Origin: CAZKRL01 sp964555295
Lineage (GTDB): Bacteria; Bacteroidota; Bacteroidia; Flavobacteriales_D; Sanyastnellaceae
Direction of reading: 5' to 3'
Assembly: GCA_964555295.1 (NCBI GenBank)
Contig: CAZKRL010000010.1
Location: forward strand, 25,557 to 89,556
Length of the DNA stretch: 64,000 nt
Shown here piece by piece: positions 18,293 to 25,446 of the stretch (positions are counted from its first letter, which is position 1; each line of letters opens with the position of its first letter). Under the pieces are notes generated by a model, which saw only the letters and a program-made list of their open reading frames with translations, did no database searches and was not told where the DNA came from. The position numbers were made by a program, and so were the translations under genes.

Positions 18293-18310
18293 ATTGTTTT
18301 TCGAAGCGGA

Positions 18311-18343
18311 CAAATATAACAATGTAGCTTGCTGTACATTGTT
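18311..18343 (-). promoter_or_regulatory. pdhA -7 box with overlapping inverted repeat
   Basis: On the minus strand TATATTTG (18318 down to 18311) fits the TAnnTTTG -7 element, 19 bases ahead of the pdhA ATG. A perfect 9-bp inverted repeat, AACAATGTA at 18318-18326 and TACATTGTT at 18335-18343 with an 8-bp spacer, abuts and overlaps it by one base, covering the spacer between -7 and -33. No exact TTG occurs at the usual distance, which suggests activator dependence or a weak promoter. A regulator-binding site is inferred from position and symmetry only. Confidence 0.5.
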
Positions 18344-18425
18344 CAAATTCAGGAAAGTGTTACATCTACACTTAGGACTATTTTGCTTGATGTACTCGGC
18401 GTTTAACCGGTAATTGTGCCTTCTA

Positions 18426-19445
18426 CTAAAACTGATTCAAGAAGCGATAGTCGTTCTCGAAAAAATGTCGCAGATCGTCGATTTGATAACGCAACATTGC
18501 GATGCGTTCCAGCCCCATGCCGAAAGCAAATCCGGAGTATTGCTCTGGATCAATGCCACTTGCCTGAAGCACTGACGGGTCTACCATTCCGCAGCCCATG
18601 ATTTCAAGCCATCCTGTGCCTTTGGTGATGCGATGATCAGCCGGCGTTTCTAAGCCCCAGTATACATCCATCTCAGCGCTGGGTTCTGTGAACGGGAAGT
18701 AGCTCGGGCGCAGTCGTATTTCTGATTTGCCGAAAAAGGTTCGGGTGAAATGTTGCAGGGTTTGTTTCATGTCAGCGAAGGTCACGTCTTTGTCGATGTA
18801 CAATCCTTCTATCTGATGAAACTGACAATGTGCGCGTGCGCTGATGGCTTCATTGCGATAGACCCTGCCCGGCATGATGATGCGTATCGGTGGTTTGGAA
18901 TTTTCCATCACTCGCACTTGCACGCTACTGGTATGAGTGCGCAGCAGCAAGGGTTGCCCATTGCTGTCCACCGCGTCTTTCACGAAGAAGGTGTCTTGCA
19001 TGTCGCGCGCAGGATGATCTGCTGCGAAATTGAGCCCTGAAAAAACATGCCAGTCATCTTCAATTTCGGGTCCGTCTGCTACCGCAAAACCGATATTCCT
19101 GAAAATTCGAATGATCTCTTCACGGATTTGAGAAATGGGATGACGATGTCCTGTCGGGAAAGCGCCTGAAGGTCTTGTGAGGTCTTCGTGAGTATGGGTT
19201 ACGGTTACTTTTTGAAACGAAGAAAGTCCATTGTTTAAGCGTTCCTGCAAAAATTGCTTCAATCCATTAATGGCTTGACCGAGTTCGCGTTTGTTATCTC
19301 CGCGGTGTTCTTTGAATTTATCGAAGAGGTCATTGAGTTTGCCTTTTCGGCTGAGAAAGTGCAGCCGGAAATTCTCGAGTGTGGCCGCATCGTGGATATC
19401 GAAACCTTCGGCTTCATGCCGCAGTGCTGCAATTTCTTCAATCAT
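18426..19445 (-). CDS. pheS: Phenylalanyl-tRNA synthetase alpha subunit
   Basis: A 339-residue class II synthetase subunit, complete for a bacterial PheS. The N-terminal coiled-coil arm covers about residues 1-85; the motif 2 region reads PGRVYRNEAISARAHCQFHQ, then IEGLYIDKDVTFADMK, and motif 3 is FGMGLERIAMLRYQIDD. It charges tRNA-Phe together with PheT, which is not in the window (the genes are often separate in Bacteroidota). Its ATG overlaps the stop of the cyclophilin gene (ATGA), so it is translated from the same message. Confidence 0.95.
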   Translation of the reverse strand: MIEEIAALRHEAEGFDIHDAATLENFRLHFLSRKGKLNDLFDKFKEHRGDNKRELGQAINGLKQFLQERLNNGLSSFQKVTVTHTHEDLTRPSGAFPTGHRHPISQIREEIIRIFRNIGFAVADGPEIEDDWHVFSGLNFAADHPARDMQDTFFVKDAVDSNGQPLLLRTHTSSVQVRVMENSKPPIRIIMPGRVYRNEAISARAHCQFHQIEGLYIDKDVTFADMKQTLQHFTRTFFGKSEIRLRPSYFPFTEPSAEMDVYWGLETPADHRITKGTGWLEIMGCGMVDPSVLQASGIDPEQYSGFAFGMGLERIAMLRYQIDDLRHFFENDYRFLNQF

Positions 19446-20242
19446 TTCTTTGACCGGTTCTTGGGCGCAACCACTTTCATGCGCATCGTAACATCATTGA
19501 GCGGACGATCACGCATGGTGGGCTGGGCTGCTATGCTATCAATTACGTTCATTCCGCTCACAATTTCACCGAACACGGTATAGTCCATATCCAGCTGAGC
19601 GGTACCGCCCACAGTTTTGTATGCAGCGCGTTGTTCAGGTGTGTATTTGAAGCCGGGATTGCGCATTGCGATATTCTTTTCGAGTTGGTCGAGTTCCTGA
19701 TCAGACCATGTTTTGCCTTGCACGATATAGAACTGACTGCCGCTAGATTCCTTTTTCGGGTTCACTTGATCTCCCTGACGAGCGGCGCAAAGCGTGCCTC
19801 TTTTATGTACGAACTTCGGGTTGAACTCTGCGGGAATGGTATAGCCCGGTCCGCCCATACCCAATGCTTGTCCTTGCGCTGCACCTTTGCTATTGGGATC
19901 TCCGCCCTGAATCATAAACCCTTTGATACAACGATGGAAGAGGAGATCATCGTAGAAACCCTGCTGAACGAGTTTCATGAAATTGCGGCGATGTCCGGGT
20001 GTTTCGGGGTAGAGTAATACCAACATAGTTCCGAAACGCGTGGTTACTTCCACCAATGAATCTTCAGCCTTATCCAGCTCAAACGTGGGTTCAACAACAC
20101 GAGCCTCTTGAGCGACTGTGGTGTTTGGGGCGGCGCGCTGGGTAATCACCTTATCGGGGCTTGAGCTACAACCGGAGGTATTAGACATCAACGCTAGACC
20201 GATGATGGCAGCGGAAAATGGCAGAGTAAAAGATTTCATCAT
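19442..20242 (-). CDS. Cyclophilin-type peptidyl-prolyl isomerase, lipoprotein
   Basis: A 266-residue lipoprotein: signal MMKSFTLPFSAAIIGLALMS with a lipobox near NTSGC, then a linker and a cyclophilin domain from about residue 60. Cyclophilin landmarks visible are FMKLVQQGFYDDLLFHRCIKG, FMIQGGDPNSKGAAQG, FVHKRGTLCAARQGD, SGSQFYIVQG and VFGEIVSGMNVIDSIAA. It catalyses cis-trans isomerisation of prolyl bonds, here in the periplasm or at the outer membrane. Two consecutive ATGs (20242, 20239) can start it. Cotranscribed with pheS through a 4-base overlap, an odd functional pairing. Confidence 0.88.
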   Translation of the reverse strand: MMKSFTLPFSAAIIGLALMSNTSGCSSSPDKVITQRAAPNTTVAQEARVVEPTFELDKAEDSLVEVTTRFGTMLVLLYPETPGHRRNFMKLVQQGFYDDLLFHRCIKGFMIQGGDPNSKGAAQGQALGMGGPGYTIPAEFNPKFVHKRGTLCAARQGDQVNPKKESSGSQFYIVQGKTWSDQELDQLEKNIAMRNPGFKYTPEQRAAYKTVGGTAQLDMDYTVFGEIVSGMNVIDSIAAQPTMRDRPLNDVTMRMKVVAPKNRSKK

Positions 20243-20343
20243 GTCGGATTATGGGCAGTAAAATTAGGGGGGCTGTAACAACACAAACGAACTTTTTTTA
20301 GGCGGTTTCAAATTTTCATTACCTTGCGACATATTTTTTGCGG

Positions 20344-20730
20344 ATGAATAAATTATTTCTCGGTATATCCATGATTGCTCTCTTCGCCATAACGATGGTG
20401 ATGTCGGGATGTAAGAAAAACAAGGAGAAGAAAACCATTGCAATCGTGACGGTTATTGACAAGGATGGTGCTGTGGTAGCGGGTGCTTCTGTTCGTTTGT
20501 ATGCAGTACCCAGTGAGAATCCGCCACCGCCGAATGCCATTCGATTTGATACCACTCAGGTTTCCAATGGTGCGGGCAGTGTTACATTTGACTTCAGTGA
20601 TTTCTATGAAGAGGGCCAGGCAGGTTTTGCAGTATTGGACATTGAAGCGGTGAAGGGAAGTTTGGAAGGAGCCGGCATCATCAAGATTGTCGAGTTGGAG
20701 ACCACGGAGGAGACGGTGGTCATGAAATAG
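20344..20730 (+). CDS. Small lipoprotein with carboxypeptidase-regulatory-like fold, unknown role
   Basis: A 128-residue lipoprotein starting at ATG 20344 (an in-frame TTG at 20338 would add two residues). The signal MNKLFLGISMIALFAITMVMSGC has the lipobox cysteine at about residue 23. The mature part is beta-rich with a pattern of GAVVAGASVRLYAVPSENPP and GSVTFDFSDFYEEGQAGF, resembling Ig-like carboxypeptidase-regulatory or prealbumin-like modules that present a loop at the cell surface. No specific family recognised. Divergent from the cyclophilin gene and located immediately upstream of tRNA-Pro. Confidence 0.65.
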   Translation: MNKLFLGISMIALFAITMVMSGCKKNKEKKTIAIVTVIDKDGAVVAGASVRLYAVPSENPPPPNAIRFDTTQVSNGAGSVTFDFSDFYEEGQAGFAVLDIEAVKGSLEGAGIIKIVELETTEETVVMK

Positions 20731-20784
20731 ATTTCAATTGCTTTTTAGTGAAATGACAGACGGGTTACATTTGCGCCCGAAAAT

Positions 20785-20860
20785 CGGGATGTAGCTCAGT
20801 TGGTAGAGTACACGTCTGGGGGGCGTGTGGTCGCACGTTCGAGTCGTGTCATCCCGACCA
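20785..20860 (+). tRNA. tRNA-Pro (anticodon GGG)
   Basis: A 76-base cloverleaf with encoded CCA. The acceptor pairs CGGGATG with CATCCCG; the D arm is GCTC/GAGT; the anticodon arm is CACGT-CTGGGGG-GCGTG with anticodon GGG; the T arm is GCACG-TTCGAGT-CGTGT. A -7 box TACATTTG at 20766-20773 lies just upstream. The 3' half from 20816 is supplied by the integrated element and is identical to the displaced copy at 26851, so function is retained. Confidence 0.93.
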
Positions 20861-20862
20861 AT
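20816..20862 (+). repeat. attL: left 47-bp direct repeat inside tRNA-Pro
   Basis: The 47 bases starting CTGGGGGGCG and ending GACCAAT, covering the anticodon loop to just past CCA, are identical to 26851-26897. Five further bases (ACACG) match upstream beyond a single T/A difference at 20815 versus 26850. The integration crossover must lie within or next to this block. Confidence 0.92.
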
Positions 20863-20868
20863 GAAATC

Positions 20869-20906
20869 AGGGGTTTCAGCGAATAAAAGCTGAAGCCCCT
20901 TTTTTA
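20869..20906 (+). terminator. Rho-independent terminator after tRNA-Pro (element-borne)
   Basis: A 12-base stem AGGGGTTTCAGC (20869-20880) pairs with GCTGAAGCCCCT (20889-20900, one G-T pair), loop GAATAAAA, followed by a run of Ts. It lies 6 bases beyond the attL repeat, so it belongs to the inserted element and replaces the tRNA's original terminator, now stranded at 26943. Confidence 0.85.
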
Positions 20907-20925
20907 TTTGCATACGGTTTGCATA
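20907..20925 (+). repeat. Paired TTTGCATA boxes at left end of the element
   Basis: TTTGCATA-CGG-TTTGCATA: two identical octamers at an 11-bp period, 44 bases inside the attL repeat. The same pair with a different 3-bp spacer occurs at 26712-26730 in the same orientation. One-turn spacing and location near both ends suggest integrase arm-type sites or excisionase sites; this is inference. Confidence 0.6.
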
Positions 20926-21039
20926 TGAAGCCCCTTCAAAAATCGATTTTTAAGTATGCTTTTTATTTTCGAAAGCTCAAGCGGTCAATATTCTTTGAAA
21001 TGGAGTACTTTTGAAAATACAATACACTATCTCTCACAA

Positions 21040-21546
21040 ATGAAAAAAACACTTACCGTCATTTTGATGACAGCTTCAATAGCAATTACCGCACAAATTC
21101 CCTCCGTATTTTCAGTTGATTCAGTAGAATACAAAATAGGTGATAAGATAAAGATGGGTAAAGCTACGGATGGATTACCTGAGTTTTCCTACATTCTAAG
21201 GTGGGTAAAAGAGGACGTTTCCACCTTGGAAAAGCCTAAGAATCCAGCCATTGATTCTCTTCAAATAGTGAGTATTACGAAAAATGAAAAATGGAGTGAT
21301 TTCAATGTAAAGTGCAAAATGATACTGCCAGGCAGCGATTTCTACTATACCTACAGTATCATTTTCAATAAGGCTATTGAGACGGGTGAAATCAAATCGA
21401 AAAGACCTGATTATTTTGTGGCACCGACTTCAAAGCAAGCGTTGGAGCAATTGAAGAAAGCAAAAGAAAAAGTTGATTTAGGCTTGATGACGCAGGAGGA
21501 GTACAATCTGAAAATGGAGGAATTGAAAAAGTATATTAAGGATTAA
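21040..21546 (+). CDS. Secreted protein with C-terminal SHOCT-like helix pair, element cargo
   Basis: A 168-residue protein starting at ATG 21040 (the longer frame from 20956 has no signal peptide). The N terminus MKKTLTVILMTASIAITAQ is a signal peptide. The middle is beta-rich (KMGKATDGLPEFSYILRWVK, YYTYSIIFNKAIETGEIK). The last 35 residues, from ALEQLKKAKEKVDLGLMTQE through EYNLKMEELKKYI, match the short C-terminal SHOCT-type domain pattern, an oligomerisation-like helical hairpin. It is the only gene of the element on the plus strand and sits next to attL, the usual cargo position. No function is known. Confidence 0.6.
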   Translation: MKKTLTVILMTASIAITAQIPSVFSVDSVEYKIGDKIKMGKATDGLPEFSYILRWVKEDVSTLEKPKNPAIDSLQIVSITKNEKWSDFNVKCKMILPGSDFYYTYSIIFNKAIETGEIKSKRPDYFVAPTSKQALEQLKKAKEKVDLGLMTQEEYNLKMEELKKYIKD

Positions 21547-21578
21547 CTATTACAATCTTTTCTATTGTGGCAATTTTG

Positions 21579-21833
21579 CTACAAATCGGGATGCACCTGA
21601 ATAATAACAGGAGAATAATCCGCTCCTGAATCGTTGTCTGGCGCGAGTGGGGCCAAACCGTACCTGATTAAAGATTTGTAGAGTGATGCACGTTCGGCAA
21701 TGGTAAGCTCGTGCAAGTGCGACTGGATGAACTCGAACTCATTAACAACGTATTCTCGCATCAGTTGCCTAATGTTTGCGTTGGAGGCGTTGGGAGTTCC
21801 TATTGACCTGCCCCCTGTCTTCATTCTTTTCAT
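21579..21833 (-). CDS. Small element protein with GGRxxGTPN start, possibly DNA-binding
   Basis: An 84-residue protein starting KRMKTGGRSIGTPN, a basic Gly-rich N terminus seen in short proteins of Bacteroidota phages and integrative elements (DUF5681-like, sometimes beside terminase genes), followed by helical NIRQLMREYVVNEFEFIQ and LTIAERASLYKSLIRYGLAP. I recognise the pattern but not a proven function. It is the last gene of the leftward element transcript, 23 bases after the DUF6371 gene. A small-terminase-like or nucleic-acid-binding role is possible; evidence is weak. Confidence 0.55.
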   Translation of the reverse strand: MKRMKTGGRSIGTPNASNANIRQLMREYVVNEFEFIQSHLHELTIAERASLYKSLIRYGLAPLAPDNDSGADYSPVIIQVHPDL

Positions 21834-21856
21834 TTTTGGGTTCTATTTTTTTCTAA

Positions 21857-22810
21857 TTAGATAATTGAGAGTTTTTGATTGCTGGTTGTTCCGATATGTT
21901 CACGCAACAAATAATCGGCTAAATCCAAACCAGATTTTCGTTCATCAGGTGTTGCGATTTTTTCCAATTGAGAAGATACTTCAACGGTAGCGATATGCGA
22001 AAAATCACGAGCTTTTTCATCCCAATAATCAAAGGCGTTGACATCGGGATATAGCACGACCGTGCGCCCCTTCAATACATTGAACTTGTCAGGATTCAAA
22101 CCATTTTTCCCAAGACAAGCCAACCAGATGTATTCAGGAAAGTAGGCACTTGCAATGATTGCGGTCTTTGCAGCCTCAACGATCGCTATCGGTTTACTGG
22201 TGTTCTCCGAAATGGTCAACAGATGCTCACCGAAAAAGCATTGCTGGAGATTGAAATCGGGTTGCTTCAATGCTGAATGCACCCAATACTTGCGCCTTTG
22301 AGGTACTTTGATGGTTCTCCCTGTTTCAGCATCAAAGTGAATAATCTCTCCCGTGCGAATTTTTAAGTCGATGTCAATCAACCAGAATACCGTTGAGTCT
22401 GTCCAATGTTTGGATGTTCCGATTACGTACCTCTCGACTAAATCATTTGTGATGTCATCCCCGAACAACTTCCGAAGCCATTGCACGAAATTGTTGGATT
22501 CATAATTCTTCAGGCTCGATAGGAAAACATCTTCAGCGATGTAGGAAATAGCCTTCGGTAATGGTTTGGGCTTGCGTATCGGGGGCAGGTGTTTGTCGTG
22601 CTGGATGTGATTGTCTTCAAAGAACATCTTCGGGGTGTAGTGGTATTGACAATTATCCTCCCTATTGCATTTGCCTACATTCTCGTGAACGTGCTGATTA
22701 GTTTCTGTATCAATGTAGCGAACAAACGTGCGCTCTTGTCGCTGGCATCGTGGGCATCGGTAGCGTGTTCCCTGTCCCTTGTATGGTTCCAACTTGTATC
22801 GATAATCCAT
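21857..22810 (-). CDS. DUF6371 (toprim/primase-like) protein of the element
   Basis: A 317-residue protein. The N terminus is YKLEPYKGQGTRYRCPRCQR with a later CNREDNCQYHYTPKMFFEDN, a zinc-ribbon region like that of DnaG-type primases, characteristic of DUF6371 proteins of Bacteroidota mobile elements. The C-terminal half has toprim-like features: IAIVEAAKTAIIASAYFPEY (the EAAKTA segment in place of the toprim glutamate) and TVVLYPDVNAFDYWDEKA (DxN in place of DxD). It probably acts in replication of the element with the adjacent DUF3987 protein. Whether it primes DNA is inferred. Confidence 0.75.
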   Translation of the reverse strand: MDYRYKLEPYKGQGTRYRCPRCQRQERTFVRYIDTETNQHVHENVGKCNREDNCQYHYTPKMFFEDNHIQHDKHLPPIRKPKPLPKAISYIAEDVFLSSLKNYESNNFVQWLRKLFGDDITNDLVERYVIGTSKHWTDSTVFWLIDIDLKIRTGEIIHFDAETGRTIKVPQRRKYWVHSALKQPDFNLQQCFFGEHLLTISENTSKPIAIVEAAKTAIIASAYFPEYIWLACLGKNGLNPDKFNVLKGRTVVLYPDVNAFDYWDEKARDFSHIATVEVSSQLEKIATPDERKSGLDLADYLLREHIGTTSNQKLSII

Positions 22811-22825
22811 TTTTTTGTTTTATAG

Positions 22826-22904
22826 GTTGGCACAAGCGACACAAGCGGCACAACCAATGATTCATTTCATGGGTTAATGTCGCAAGTGCCGCAAATGCCA
22901 ACGG
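22826..22904. repeat. Two opposed arrays of 7-mers around an AT-rich core, candidate origin
   Basis: The spacer between the DUF6371 and DUF3987 genes is almost entirely repeats. The left array reads GTTGGCA-CA-AGCGACA-CA-AGCGGCA; the right array, read on the minus strand, is GTTGGCA-TT-TGCGGCA-CT-TGCGACA. Each has three 7-mers (consensus close to NGCGRCA) at 9-bp period. Between them is a mostly AT-rich stretch (22853-22877) containing AATGATTCATT. Iteron arrays flanking an AT-rich centre beside a primase gene resemble satellite and plasmid origins. The same symmetry could form an mRNA hairpin, so attenuation is an alternative. Confidence 0.55.
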
Positions 22905-24353
22905 TTAATTTGTTTTTTGATAGTTACCTCGACTCAACCTCGCGAATAACATCTTGTCATTCAGGAAGCGTTTATAGCTCCTTTCCGACACTTTATTGCA
23001 TTCGGCTATATCAATCCCCTCCATTGTGGTGAACGTTTCAGGAAGGGCGTGATATAGTGCCTGAAGATTATCGGGATGCCTGTCCAATGGATTGTTGTTC
23101 TCAATGATGGAGTGGATTTTTATAGCGGTATTTTTGAAATAGTCGGTTAGAAGGATTGCGCCTTCAACAGATTTGCGGCAAATCGATTTTGGAGGTGTGC
23201 TATCGCTCGAACAAGCGTATTCTATCAACTCCAGTATTAACGAGAGGCGAATAGCATACAACTCCAGTTTGCTATACTTGCCGCGCAAATTTTCATCCTC
23301 CGAATCGTTGGCTTCATCAGTATTCTGTTTTTGCCATTCGAAAAGGATTTCCCAAGCATCTTCATCAAAAGGAATGATTTCAGGCGTGGGGTAGTGGTTT
23401 TCATCCATTACGACTGATAGGTTCAGGAGTTTGTCGATGACATCCCTCCAAATTTCAATAGTGCCTTGCTCCAGCTCATCCTTATTCCAGTATTCTTTTT
23501 TGATGTCCTCGGGGAATGCAAATAGTATTCTGTCCACAAAACCATTCTGGCTTCGGCTATCCTTTGCAAGTTGATTCAGTACGCCATTCTGAATAGTGCC
23601 ACCAACCGAAATGAATGGTTGAGGTATCAATGCAGGTTCTCCACTTTTGCGGTCGATGTTTATCGGTTTACCGCTCCACGAATGCAGCCAAAATTCCATT
23701 TCGCTTCCGTTGTTATAGCGATTGAAATTTTTAAACCACGATGCGAGTTCATCAGCATAAACTCCGATGCCCCTCTGGTTGAACTTGTGAACATCGACCA
23801 GGGCTTCAGGGGTGAAATCAGATACCAGCGATTTGTTCCATACTGGTTTGACGGGTTCCTCTATCCCTTGTTGTTCACGGTCTTTTTTGGGCAGGTTTTG
23901 CGCCTTGTTGTATTCTTTGCGCTGGTGTTCGTATTCCCTAAAGGTTCGCTTATCCTTTTCGTAAATAGGTTGGAGGGCAAAGCTCAATGGGTGGCTCTTG
24001 TTTGTACCTGCCCGACCAACGAGTGCGATGTATAGCGTGGCACTTTCCGACCATGCGTTTTTGACGCCTGCCCTGAAGGTGTTGCCGATTGCTACCGATG
24101 CAGCAAATAGCATTGATGAACCGATGAAATCAAAGGGGAACTTCAGCGAATGGTTGGTTTGACAAATAACAAATTGAGCGGTCTTCGGGAAGACTTCAAT
24201 CGGGAACCGATTTGCTTTTCTCTGTAGTCCCGCAATCGCTTGTCGCTGGTGCTGATTCGCTTCATTTTTGATGGTTTCAATAAGGCTATTATCAGCATTC
24301 TGGTTATCTTTGTTGTGTTCCAAAAAATCGGAGGTTTGGCTATGCTCTCTCAT
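22905..24353 (-). CDS. DUF3987 replication-type ATPase/helicase-like protein of the element
   Basis: A 482-residue protein of the DUF3987 family, frequent in Bacteroidota integrative elements and phages. Seen: RFPIEVFPKTAQFVICQ, FIGSSMLFAASVAIGNTFRA, and a P-loop-like region ALVGRAGTNKSHPLSFALQP, then VYADELASWFKNFNRYNNGS with the Walker-B-like acidic pair, and PFISVGGTIQNGVLNQLAKD. DUF3987 proteins are thought to be helicase or primase-associated ATPases; activity here is inferred. The ATG overlaps the stop of the HTH gene (ATGA), so the two are coupled. It is followed by the repeat region at 22826-22904. Confidence 0.78.
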   Translation of the reverse strand: MREHSQTSDFLEHNKDNQNADNSLIETIKNEANQHQRQAIAGLQRKANRFPIEVFPKTAQFVICQTNHSLKFPFDFIGSSMLFAASVAIGNTFRAGVKNAWSESATLYIALVGRAGTNKSHPLSFALQPIYEKDKRTFREYEHQRKEYNKAQNLPKKDREQQGIEEPVKPVWNKSLVSDFTPEALVDVHKFNQRGIGVYADELASWFKNFNRYNNGSEMEFWLHSWSGKPINIDRKSGEPALIPQPFISVGGTIQNGVLNQLAKDSRSQNGFVDRILFAFPEDIKKEYWNKDELEQGTIEIWRDVIDKLLNLSVVMDENHYPTPEIIPFDEDAWEILFEWQKQNTDEANDSEDENLRGKYSKLELYAIRLSLILELIEYACSSDSTPPKSICRKSVEGAILLTDYFKNTAIKIHSIIENNNPLDRHPDNLQALYHALPETFTTMEGIDIAECNKVSERSYKRFLNDKMLFARLSRGNYQKTN

Positions 24354-24703
24354 CGCTTACCTCCGTTTTTGTTTACCAGATACTTTCCAGCCTCGTTGAC
24401 CATTTCGGCTTGTGATTGCAATCTGTTTGACAGCAACCATTCATCAATTTCAGATACAAGAAACCGCAACTTTTTGCCGCCCTTGTGAACGGGAATAGCA
24501 CGAGCATTCACCCAACCATAGACTGTTGCCTTTGTGGGCTTGTCGGGGTGGTACTGGCAAAGCTCGTTGATGTCCATCCAACGATCGTTTTTGATTTGTT
24601 CGCTTTGCTCTTTCTGATTAGTGCGCAAGCAGGTGTTGACGCAATCAATGAGGACATTCTGAAAATCCTCAAGCGGTAATGAAATCAATACTTGTTTCTC
24701 CAT
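24350..24703 (-). CDS. Helix-turn-helix protein, excisionase-like (MerR-type HTH_17)
   Basis: A 117-residue protein from ATG 24703; nine in-frame residues upstream are ignored. The core is DRWMDINELCQYHPDKPTKA then TVYGWVNARAIPVHKGGKKL and RFLVSEIDEWLL, the winged-helix pattern of excisionase-family DNA-binding proteins, preceded by a helical N-terminal part. In Bacteroidota elements such proteins serve as recombination directionality factors and transcriptional regulators. It lies upstream of, and overlaps by 4 bases, the DUF3987 gene. The paired TTTGCATA boxes are candidate targets, but that is only inferred. Confidence 0.75.
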   Translation of the reverse strand: MEKQVLISLPLEDFQNVLIDCVNTCLRTNQKEQSEQIKNDRWMDINELCQYHPDKPTKATVYGWVNARAIPVHKGGKKLRFLVSEIDEWLLSNRLQSQAEMVNEAGKYLVNKNGGKR

Positions 24704-24758
24704 TTGTAAAATTTTAATGGAGCAAACCAAAAGAATCCGATAAGGCTAACTATCCCAA

Positions 24759-25433
24759 CTATCCTTTCTGAGATAATTGGGTTTGTTTTATTGACTTTAG
24801 CTTTGTTTCAAACTGTTCTCGATAATCGGCTTCCGCTCTTTTGTGAAACCTTTTTTCGCTAAACATACTTTCGTCAAGATTGAAATTTTTGATGACTTGA
24901 GAAATTACTATTGGATAGACTTTTCGATTTTTTGGTTTTTTCATCAATAGCTGTTTTCTCATCTCGCTTATCCAAACACAAATGACATTGCATTCATGCC
25001 CGATGAAATTGCAATCTTCATCAATCAATGGAGGCTCGCAATGCTTGAGAACATCAATACAGGGTGCAGCCATTCTTTCATCGTGAAATAGCGACTCGAA
25101 AGTAATAGGTTCCTCTTGCTTTGTTGGTTTAGTGATAGTCCAGTCCGTTAGATATTGCCTATATCTTTCCCTGATTACTGTATAGTCGGCACTCTCGATT
25201 TGCATCGCGTCAATCAGCTTGAGTTCGAGATTGATTTTTTCAGGTGTGGAGTAACTGTCTTTGTAGGTTTCCATCCTTTGTTCAAAGAATGTATCCTTCA
25301 GGGATTCCCAATTTTCGGGAGTGACTATGCTATCGTTGTTTCTTTGGGTGATGTTTGGGTAAATAACACCATCAACCATCAAATCAGCAATTACATACAC
25401 TTGAAAGAAAGTGAAGGTTTTTATATTTTTCAT
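24759..25433 (-). CDS. Element-borne hypothetical protein, 224 aa
   Basis: A 224-residue protein with no signal peptide. The N-terminal part (FTFFQVYVIADLMVDGVIYP) is followed by charged helical segments, and the C terminus is Lys/Gln-rich. No domain recognised. It is 13 bases downstream of the integrase stop and 55 bases upstream of the HTH gene, so probably in the same transcript. Similar unassigned proteins of about this size commonly follow integrases in Bacteroidota elements; a regulatory or replication-initiation role is possible but unsupported. Confidence 0.6.
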   Translation of the reverse strand: MKNIKTFTFFQVYVIADLMVDGVIYPNITQRNNDSIVTPENWESLKDTFFEQRMETYKDSYSTPEKINLELKLIDAMQIESADYTVIRERYRQYLTDWTITKPTKQEEPITFESLFHDERMAAPCIDVLKHCEPPLIDEDCNFIGHECNVICVWISEMRKQLLMKKPKNRKVYPIVISQVIKNFNLDESMFSEKRFHKRAEADYREQFETKLKSIKQTQLSQKG

Positions 25434-25446
25434 AATTTCCTGATTG

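Noticed and set aside
22826..22904. Short repeats as a CRISPR array
   Set aside because: Units are only 7 bases with 2-base spacers and are in opposed arrays; no repeat-spacer pattern and no cas genes.
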